From the NCBI GenBank assembly GCA_001972305.1, contig BDDD01002043.1, forward strand, positions 217,180 through 281,179: DNA of 64,000 bases. The letters are read 5' to 3'. The position numbers and the translations under genes were made by a program. The stretch comes from Cephalotus follicularis. Lineage: Eukaryota; Streptophyta; Magnoliopsida; Oxalidales; Cephalotaceae. Positions 55,391-64,000 of the stretch are shown piece by piece; position 1 is the stretch's first letter, and each line of letters begins with the position of its first letter. Under the pieces are notes generated by a model. The model was not told where the DNA came from and searched no databases. It worked only from the letters and a program-made list of their open reading frames with translations.

Positions 55391-58094
55391 ATCTCCTACT
55401 TGGCCCTCAAGCCATTAACTCCTCAAGCCTAAGCCCATCGTGGTACGATGACGCTCTAAAGCCTTTGTGCTCAAAGCCTTGGTCAATGGATCTACAGTGT
55501 TCACCTATGAGGTGACCTTCTTAAGCTGTATATCTCCCCTATCGATGATCTCTTGGTTCAAATGATAGCACCGCTCGATGTTTGTAGATCACTGCTGAGA
55601 CCTTGGTTCCCTGGCCTGTGCTACGGCCCTGTCATAGTCACAGTATAAAACAACTGGACTGCCAATGGTAGGAACAACTCCTAGTTCAGTGATGAACTTC
55701 CTCATCCAAACACCTTCCTTGGTAGCATCTGAGGTTGCTATGTATTCGTCTTCAGTGGTGGAGTCCACAATGGTCTCCTGCTTTGAGCTGTGCCAGCTCA
55801 CAGTACATCCGTTCAGTACATACACGTATCCAAAAACGAATATGTGTTCATCTAGATCACTGTCAAAATTGGAGTCTGTATAGCCCTCCAATTTCAAGTC
55901 ACTGTCTTTCCCATATAGCAAGAAGACATCTTCAGTCCGTGTATGGTAGTTTGGGATTTCCTTGACCATTTCCCAATGTTTCTCACTGGGACCAGACTGA
56001 AATCGACTTGTCATTCCCAGGGCATGCACAACATCAGGCCTAGTACAGAGCATGACATACATGATTGATCCTATTATCGAAGTATAAGGAATCTGACTCA
56101 TGTGCGCTCTCTCTTCAGATGTCTTAGGAGATATCTTCCTATATAGTTGAATTCCATTCCCTATGGGTAATAGGCCTTTCTTGCAATTCCCCATGCTAAA
56201 GTGCCTCAACACCTTGCTGATGTACTGGTTTCGGGAAAGGCCAAGCAACCTATTGGATCTATCCCTATAAATCATTATACCTAGTATATAGGTGGCTTCT
56301 CCAAAATCCTTCATGAAAAATTTCTTAGCAATCAATATTTTAACGGTCTGGAACATCCCTACGTCATTTCCAATCAGTAGGATGTCATCCACGTATAGCA
56401 CTGAGAAAGTGATATTCGACCCATCCTGTTTACGATAGACACATGGCTCATCTACATTTTTAATGAAGTCGAAAGATTTTACAGCCTCATCAAAATGTAG
56501 ATTCCAACTACGAGATGCTTGCTTCAGTCCTTAGATGGACTGATCGAGCTTACACGACATGTGTAAAAACTCAGAGGATGTAAACTCCGCGGGTTGGAAC
56601 ATATAGATGTCCTCGTCAAGACACCCATTTAGGAATGTCGTCTTTACATCCATTTGCAATATCTCATACTCATAATGAGCGGCAATAGTAAGAAAAATCC
56701 ATATGGATTTGAGCACGGTTACTGGTGAGAAAGTTTCAGTATAGTCGACACCATGTCGCTGTCTATACCCTTTCACCACCAATCGAGCCTTATATGTCTC
56801 AATCTTTCCATCTAGATTAATCTTCTTCTTGAAGATTCATTTGTAGCCAGTAGGAACTATGCCTTTGGTGCTTTAACCAAATTCCAAACTTGGTTGGAGT
56901 ACATGGAATCCATCTCGAATTGCATGGCTTCTAGCCATGCCTTAGATTCAGTGCTCTACACTGCTACCTGATAGCTAACAGGCTCATCGTCATCTATGAC
57001 ATTGACTTCATTAGTACCATGAACAAGAACATCATATCTCTCAGGTGCTAATGGAGTCTTGCCCAATCTCCTCAAAGGAGATATGCCTAATTCAGATCCA
57101 ATCTCAGGTTGAGGTCCAACCTCAACTGTGTGTGTTGGAGGTTCAACTTCCAATTCCTTTGTACCATGCATGGTCTCTGCCAACGACAACTCCTGGAGTT
57201 TCACTTGAATCCCACTGCTTCCTTTTAGAAGGAACTCCCTTTCTAATAACATGGCATTTCGCAAAACAAAAATCTTTTGTTCGCTGGGATGGTAGAAGCA
57301 ACATCCTTTAGTTTCCTTAGGATACCCCCACAAACCTGCATCGGCCCGACCATGCTTCAAGCTTGCTCGTGTCAAGATTCTGGATGTAACCTAGATAGTC
57401 CCAAACCTTTAGGTGATTTAGGCTGGGTTTCAACCCCGTCCATACCTTTGTATTGGGTGGAGGGCACGGATTTCAAATGAATCCTATTGAAGATGTAGGC
57501 ATCTGTTTCCTAGGCATGACCCCATAAATAGGTAGGAAGGTCGGTAAAAAACATCATGGATCAAACCATGTCCAACAAGGTTTTGTTCTTCCATTCAGAC
57601 AAACCATTGTGTTGCGGTGTTCCTAGAGGAGTCCATTGAGAGTGAATTCCATTATCTCTAAAATAACCTTGGAATTAAGCTAAAACGTACTCACATCCTC
57701 GGTCCGACGTAAGTGTTTTAATTGGCATACCTGTCCGCTTTTCTACTTCAAGTTCAAATTCCTTGAATTTCTCAAAGGAATCCAACTTATATTTTAGCAA
57801 GTACACATAACCATACCTAGATAAACATCGGTAAAGGTTATGAACTAGAGATAACCTCCTCGCGCACTGACCGACATAAGACCACATACGTCGGTGTGAA
57901 CTAACTCCAATAAGTCCACTAGCCTTTTTCCTTGATCGAGGGAAGGAGATTTTGTCATCTTTTCTAGTAAGTAGGATTCACAAGTTGGATAGGAGTCCAA
58001 GTCCTGGATATCTAAAAGATCATCCTTAACAAATTGTGTAAGCCTAGCATCAGTAGGATGGCCAAGTCTACAATGTCAAGTGTAGGTTTTAGTT

Positions 58095-58371
58095 TGTTGA
58101 CGTTTAAGTCTCAATCCTTGTTTTGATGATAACATATTTGCATCTAACTAAGTTGATTTATGTGCAAGGAATTACAAGTTGAATATCAAAGTCTAAATGC
58201 CATCCTCCCTTGAGAAAAGTGGACGTAGGCAAGAGTTAGCCGAACCACTCTAAATTTCGGAGAAGTTTTTCTTTCCTTATCTCTTTAAATTTAAAGTTTT
58301 TAAATTTCCGCATATTCCTCAATATTCAATTCACCCCCCCCTCTTGTATATTGCAAGAGTGTTTTATTTCA
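58095..58371 (+). mobile_element. Solo LTR of an E3-like element, motif array removed
   Basis: Perfect target duplication tagtt (58090-58094 and 58372-58376). It starts TGTTGACGTTTAAGTC and ends GTGTTTTATTTCA, the same ends as the E3 LTR, but is only 277 bp because the middle of U3 with array and TATA box is gone. The hairpin motif is kept at 58219-58248. It lies in the C2 integrase region. Confidence 0.9.
58219..58248 (+). promoter_or_regulatory. Conserved LTR hairpin motif in the solo LTR
   Basis: Identical in arms and loop to the E3 copy: GTGGACGTAGGCAAGAGTTA then GCCGAACCAC. Confidence 0.6.
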
Positions 58372-58689
58372 TAGTTAATCATTCCGTCTCGGTGTTTTCT
58401 TATTACCTTACTCTATGGATATGATCTTATTTTGATTGGTATTTAAAATAATTAATCCATTGTCAATGATACCATCATTAACACAAACACAATTAGAATA
58501 TATAGAACATCCAACGTTTCGAAATTTCAGCTCTAAGCCCATTTTACACAAGTGTGAAACACTTACAGTATTCCTAGTAATGTTTGGTAAAAAATAGCAT
58601 GGATCAAGTTGTTGGAAACATATAAAGGGTTGTGATGATTTTAGGTCATAGGTTCTTATTAGGTTCAATTTTAATTTTTTTCCAATTTG

Positions 58690-61258
58690 AAGGATTCCAA
58701 GAAAAGGAACAACCTAAACATCTATGTCCATAATCCATCACAACATGCCTAGGATCATTAATTGAGCATCCAATTGAACCAAACATATCAAATCAAGCTA
58801 TGAAGGCCACGAGTCAAGCATTCATTTACAATGAATTCATCCAAAATTCAAACTAACCCTAGCAAATCCGTGACTTCCAAGGCAAGGAAGCATTAGGGTT
58901 TCGGCTATGAGGTCTGTTAGACATCAACAAACAAAATGCTAGGGTTTCCAATATGAAACCCTAGCTTGGACAAACCACATAAAAGGGAACAACAACAAAG
59001 ATGAAGGAAGATAACATCGTTACCACAAGTGTAGGCTCCTTCCTTCAAGTGCTCCTTCTGCACTTTAAGTTCCTTCCTCCTTGCACTCCAAGCTCCAAAG
59101 TTTCTCCTCTAAGTCACGGGTTCAACCGAGGCCGAAGGTGATTGTCTCTCAGACATTCAAAGCATAATAGAAACAACTTCACATACCATGCAAGGTCCAA
59201 CAAAGATAATATTGTTCTCTTTGAGACCTTTGTTCTATGGAGGGTTCTATGACCTAATGTAGTGATCAAGAAAAGTAGAAGTGTGTTACAATGTATAGCA
59301 CACATCCACCTATAATGATCAAGGAAGGGATGGTGAGGACAAGAGTGTATTTGCTTTCTTCTTGAAGCTCTTAGCTTGACAACAATGGCTACCAAGCCAA
59401 GAGAAGAAAAAAAGGAGAAGACAGAAGAGAGAGCTACGGGTTCAATAAAGAAAAGAGAGAGTGTGTCCTGTGTAGCATAATGGGTGACCCTCGGTCTTAC
59501 TCTCTCTATCTTTTACTCCAAGGGCCGACCAAGCATTGAAATGAGGAATGGGAGGCCATACCATGCACCATTCCCTTGACTTACACAAGGTAAGCATGCC
59601 CATACCTCTCACATGTGATTGAGTGTCCTACACACCACTCACTAATGCCACAAATTAACAAAACAGTGGCGGCTAAAATGAGGCATTTGGGGCCAACCAT
59701 GGTGTGCTTAATTCAAGCACACATTAAGCACAATTGTGCTACTTGTACATTGGCATGGTTTGGGACAAATGTGTCCTACACCTTTAATCCCAAAGCTCTC
59801 TCATATGACTTCAATTTAAATCCTCTCTTGAGGAGAATGGAGGGGCGACTAAGGAAGGGAATTATGGCCGAAATTGTTGTGCTCTACACAACCCTAATTT
59901 CGGTCAAGGCATACACACATCATGTGCATGCTTTGCCGCCCAAATCTCTCTCTTAATCACACCTTGTGATTACTTGTAATACACTCAACCTTTGACTAGA
60001 GTAAATTTACTATGGTGTAGCTAAAACCTAGCTAATCAAATTACTCATGCAATGTAACATTCATGCTATCCTCCCATTTAATGATATATGCCTTGCATAC
60101 ATCAACAAATCCACTATTCAGGTGGGACCCTAAAGTTTTGTTTGGAATCTGGTACGAATGATAAATTTTTTGGAACATCCCAAATTTCCAGTACGACCAC
60201 CCCACTACTCCTTCACTATCCAAATGGCCTCGGAATGATATCCTATAACATATGGATCCGTGGAATCAATTCCTAATTCATTTCCACGTTAATCAATCGA
60301 TAACTGGTTAAACCAATACTTTCTCCTATCGTCAGCATGTGTGCAGTGTTTCCCTCGTCAAGCTTGGCTCCGACCGCAGTCTAGGGTATGGATTAAGTGT
60401 CACCCTATATGAAAGTCGCGATGACTATACATCTGATTACACTTTGCGACTATCGGTGGACCTCCCCGGAAACCTTGTCCCCAGTCCACGGGCACCTGGC
60501 CAGGTTTTTCCAAGTCTACAATGGACACAGATAGTATACAGCTTGTCACCCAACCTATGGGTGTGACGATCCCTTGTTGCGCACTCGCTCACACTCACAC
60601 GTAGATCCTAAAAGGCGGAAAGGCAACCCATTTGCCAGCTCTAGGAGCTAGGTAAGGCGGAAACCAAAACCAGGCAGCCACTACGCAATGTCTAGCAGCC
60701 GCTCAGGTCTAAGGAATAGTGCAGGTCACGTATGGCCTACTGGTCACCTGGTGACTATACACTACCGACACAGATAGGAATCCTATTGACACATGTTGGT
60801 CTATGCAAATAGGTTTCCTATTGTGGGTCAGTTCAGTGAACATACCACTACTATGCACCACGTGATTACCCCTAGGCTCTAGCCAGATGGAAATGAGATA
60901 CTCCATCCTCCACTGTTGGGATACGAGGACAATCACGACAAGTCTACCCAATTCTACTATTGCTCTAAGACAGTGAACCTACAACTTGGACCATTTGTCA
61001 CAGGGAGTAAGGTAGTCGTGCTCATAACACCTAAGCACGACATCCAATCCTTTTATGTGACGGACACCATGTGTGCTTTCAGCTAATATATAAATTAGAC
61101 TGAGAAAACAAAAACATGGTTGGGGTATCTCACACAGTATGCCAAAATAATTGGAATATGCACAATGTTACAAAAAAGGAATCTTAGATTGTATATATAA
61201 AGTGATTTACATTACATGCAGCCACATCGTGGCTTGCAGGGTCACCCTATACCTAGCA
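58690..61258 (-). repeat. C3 3' LTR (left end approximate)
   Basis: The minus strand begins TGCTAGGTATAGGGTGACCC at 61258, after purine tract ggccaagtggaagat. Toward 58700 it carries phrases like those at 38470-38510 of C1 (ggttcaattggatgctcaattaatgatcc on the minus strand, in shortened form here). No coding sequence; open frames at 59114-59395 and 59615-59956 have no known motif. Confidence 0.6.
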
Positions 61259-61289
61259 ATCTTCCACTTGGCCCAAAAGCCATGAAGAC

Positions 61290-64000
61290 CTATAGTTTAG
61301 CCGCATCGCACTTCGGTGACGATCTAGGACAGTGCTTGCTAGAGCTTTGGCCAACGAATTTGCAATGTTTTCCTATGAGGCAACACTCTACAAACCAATG
61401 TCTCCTCGCTCCACGATCTCGTTGATCAGGTGATATGCCGCTGAATATGCTTGGACTTCTGGTGAGGCCTGCGTTCCCTGACTCGTGCAACGGCTCCATC
61501 ATTTTCACAGTACACCAAAATTGGACGACAGATGGAAGGAACCACACAGAGTTCTGTAATGAAATTTCACATCCAAACAGCTTCCTCAGCGCATACGAGG
61601 CAGCAATATATTCTGCTTCTGTGGCGGAGTCTGTAGTAGTCTGCTGCTTCCCACACCTCAAACTCACAGATCCGCCATTTAGGATAAGCACATATCCTGA
61701 AATTGACTTGTGACCATTCAGATAATTGTTGAAACTGGAATCAGTATAGCCCTCTAGTCTCAACTCACTGTCTCCTCCATATATCAAGAAGAGATCCTGA
61801 GTCCATCTTAGCTTCTTAAGGATCCCCTTGATTGCTTCCCAGTGCTTCTCACCGGGATCGGATTGAAATCGGCTTGCCATTCCTAAGGTATGCGCAACAT
61901 CAGGCCTAGTACAAAGCATGGCATACATGATAGATCCGATTGCCAAAGAATAAGTCAGTCGGCTCATGCGTGTCCTCTCCTCAGGAGTCTGCTGAGCCAT
62001 TAGCTTGGAGTGGTGAATTCCCTGGCCGATTGGCAGCAGGCCACATTTGGAATTCTCCGTACTAAATCGTTTCAGCACCTTGCCGATGTACTGGTCTTGG
62101 GAGAGCCGAAGCAACCTATTAGATCTATCCTAGTACATCTTTACTTCTAATCTATAGGAATCCTCTCCCAAATCCTTCATGGAGAAGTTCTTGGCTAACC
62201 ATACTTTCACGGACTGTAACATAGCTACATCATTCCCAATGAGTAGTATGTCGTTGACATATAATACCAAGAAAGTGATACAGGCCTCTGCCTCTTTCTT
62301 GTAGACACATCACTCATCCACATTTTTGATGAACCAAAAAGCCTTAACGGCATCATCAAAATGGATGTTCCAGCTACGAGATGCCTGCTTAAGGCCATAG
62401 ATAGACCTTTGGAGTTTGCGCACCTTGTGTGGATACTCCTTGGATGTAAACCCCTCAGGTTGTGAAATATAAATGTCCTCTTGAAGACGTCCATTAAAGA
62501 CTACTGTCTTGACATCCAGTTGACATATCTCAAAATCATAATGAGCGGCAATAGCAAGCAAAATCCTAATCGACCTAAGCATTGAACCTAGTGAGAAAGT
62601 TTCAGTATAGTCGACTCCGTGTCTTTGCCTATACCGTGTCATAACTGATCACGCTTTATCAGTCTCAATCTTTCCATCAACGCCAATCTTCTTCTTGAAG
62701 ATCCATTTGCACCCAATAGGTATTATTCCTTGGGGTGCTTGGACCAAGTTCCACACTTGGTTGGCGTAGATGGAGTCCATCTCGGATTGCATGGCTCCTA
62801 GCCGTGCCTCTGAGTCAGTGCCTTGCACTGACTCTTGATAGTTGATAAGCTCGTCATCCTCGATGACGTTGGGTTTGCCAGTGCCTTCAATGAGATAACC
62901 GTATCTCTCAGGCGTTGTCAAAATCCTGCCTGATCTCCTTACTGGAGGAGTGCCTAACTAAGGGCTAATCTTAGGTTAAGGTCTTACCCCAACTGTGTCT
63001 CTGGAGGTACCAACCTCTACTCCCTCCTTGTCCTGTGGTTCTTCACCAGGTGGTAACTCCTGGAGTTCCACCTTGCACCCTCTGCTTCCTTGGAGAATGT
63101 ATTCCTTCTTTACGAATGTAGCATTTTGAAAAAAACAACCTCTTGTTCGCTGGGATGGTAGAAGTAGTATACTTTGGTCTGCTTAGGATACCCCACAAAC
63201 GGACAACGGTCTGACCGCGCCTCCAGCTTACAGGGCTCCAGCCTTATTACATATGCTAGACAACCCCAAACCCTCAAATGGGCGAGGCTAGGTTTCCACC
63301 CTTTTAACTCCTCATAAAGTGCAGAAGGTACGGACTGCGAAGCAATCTAGTTTAGGATGTGCGCTGCAGCTTCTAGCGCATATCCCCATAAGGAGGTAGG
63401 AAGATCTATAAAAGACATCATGGACTGGACCATATTCATTAAGGTCTGATTCCTCCATTCATATACACCAATATGTTGTGTTGTTCAGGGAGGTGTCCAT
63501 TGAGAGAGAATTCTGTTATCTTTTAGATAACCTTGGAATTTAGCAGACAGGTATTCACCACCTCGGTCCAACCAAAGAGCCTTGATAGACTTACCTGTTT
63601 GATTCTCTACTTCGTGTTTGTAATCCTTGAACCTCTCAAAGAATTCAGACTTATGCTTCATCAGAAACACATACCCGAATCGAGACAAATCATCGGTAAA
63701 GGTAATAACTAAAGAAATCCTCCAAGTACACTGACCGATATCGGTCCACAGACGTGGGTATGAACAATTCCTAATATGTCCACTACCCTTTCCCCTTGAG
63801 CAGATAAAGGAGATTTGGTCATCTTACCTTGTAAACACGATTCACAAGTTGGAAAGGACTCCATGTCCTGGATGTCCAAAAGTCCATCCTTAACCAACTG
63901 TGACAGTTTAGCCTCACTAGGATGACCTAATCTACAATTCCAAACGTAGGATTGATTAACATCATTGTTCTCCCATTGTCATTTAGAAGTACCTTGATCT
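61290..64000 (-). pseudogene. pol: C3 pol (decayed Ty1/copia, runs off the window)
   Basis: Minus-strand parts: integrase CESCLQGKMTKSPL (63709-63897), core LDRGGEYLSAKFQGYL (63485-63688), the linker with GCKWIFKKKIG (62649-62921), RT with VDYTETFS, QLDVKTVVFNG and SIYGLKQASRSWNI (62310-62642). The catalytic site near 62245-62260 reads YVNDILLIGND, with Asn for the first Asp of YVDD. RNase H has YTDSSFNN and DSATEAEYIAAS (61600-62114) and shifts frame near 61580. Gag and protease lie beyond 64000. Confidence 0.9.

Larger units (their letters stand above)
55400..58676 (-). pseudogene. pol: C2 pol (decayed Ty1/copia, split by a solo LTR)
   Basis: Minus-strand order: protease/integrase link with PNITRNTVSVSHL (58408-58668), integrase core with SDRGCEYVLA (57675-57700) and the following QWTPLGTPQHNG, GCCFYHPSEQKIFVLRNAMLLEREF near 57230-57310, RT with VDYTETFSPV and QMDVKTTFLNG (56531-56782), LYVDDILLIGND at 56370-56401, and RNase H with YTDSNFDSD and STTEDEYIA (55589-56401). 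Stops or shifts separate these parts. Sequence upstream of the protease link is missing: at about 58680 it abuts the C3 LTR. Gag is absent. Confidence 0.88.

Noticed and set aside
59114-59956. Open frames of about 90-110 codons
   Set aside because: They lie in the probable LTR of C3, on both strands, without recognisable motifs.

Overview
The window is intergenic, repeat-packed nuclear DNA of a flowering plant. I can support no host gene, RNA gene or CRISPR array. Almost everything recognisable is LTR retrotransposon sequence, mostly broken and nested. The lineages (Sirevirus-type Ty1/copia with a 3' accessory ORF, Athila/Tat-type Ty3/gypsy with a tRNA-Asp-like primer site, and decayed Ty1/copia with tRNA-Met-type boundaries) point to an angiosperm. 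I use local names for the elements: E1-E3 (Sirevirus-like), G1 (gypsy), K, H1/H2 (non-coding LTR-type), C1-C3 (other copia).

Layout. 344-8158 is E1 (minus strand), with an internal deletion that fuses protease to reverse transcriptase. 8159-32298 is K, an LTR element with a very short interior. Its 5' LTR was split by gypsy G1 (10559-27905, minus; 5-bp target duplication gacat/gacgt), and its 3' LTR by H1 (29024-31732; target duplication aggga). G1 was itself split by Sirevirus E2 (16102 to about 21793, plus). About 33400-38600 is C1, a very decayed copia element on the plus strand. 39936-52004 is H2 (target duplication gcttg), split by Sirevirus E3 (40091-49466, minus; target duplication ataag). 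From about 52900 to the window end lie copia remnants C2 and C3 (minus); C2 is interrupted by a 277-bp solo LTR (58095-58371; target duplication tagtt).

The most interesting structure is shared by the three Sirevirus-like elements. Each carries an accessory ORF downstream of pol (basic N-terminus, C-terminal coiled coil), and each has arrays of a short palindromic TCGA-core motif at two places: in the LTR, just upstream of the TATA box where one is visible, and just upstream of the accessory ORF. The motif is family specific: CAGTCGACTG in E1, RTCGAYGTCTT in E2/E3. In E3 the accessory ORF is the only long intact reading frame while gag and pol are broken. I infer a possible self-recognition or anti-silencing module, similar in logic to the VANC proteins and motif arrays of VANDAL DNA transposons.

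A second notable structure is in the 3' LTR of G1. About 1.17 kb of sequence, identical to the far 5' LTR plus 370 bp of its outside flank, has been copied in next to a TA-dinucleotide run, which looks like templated break repair across 15 kb.
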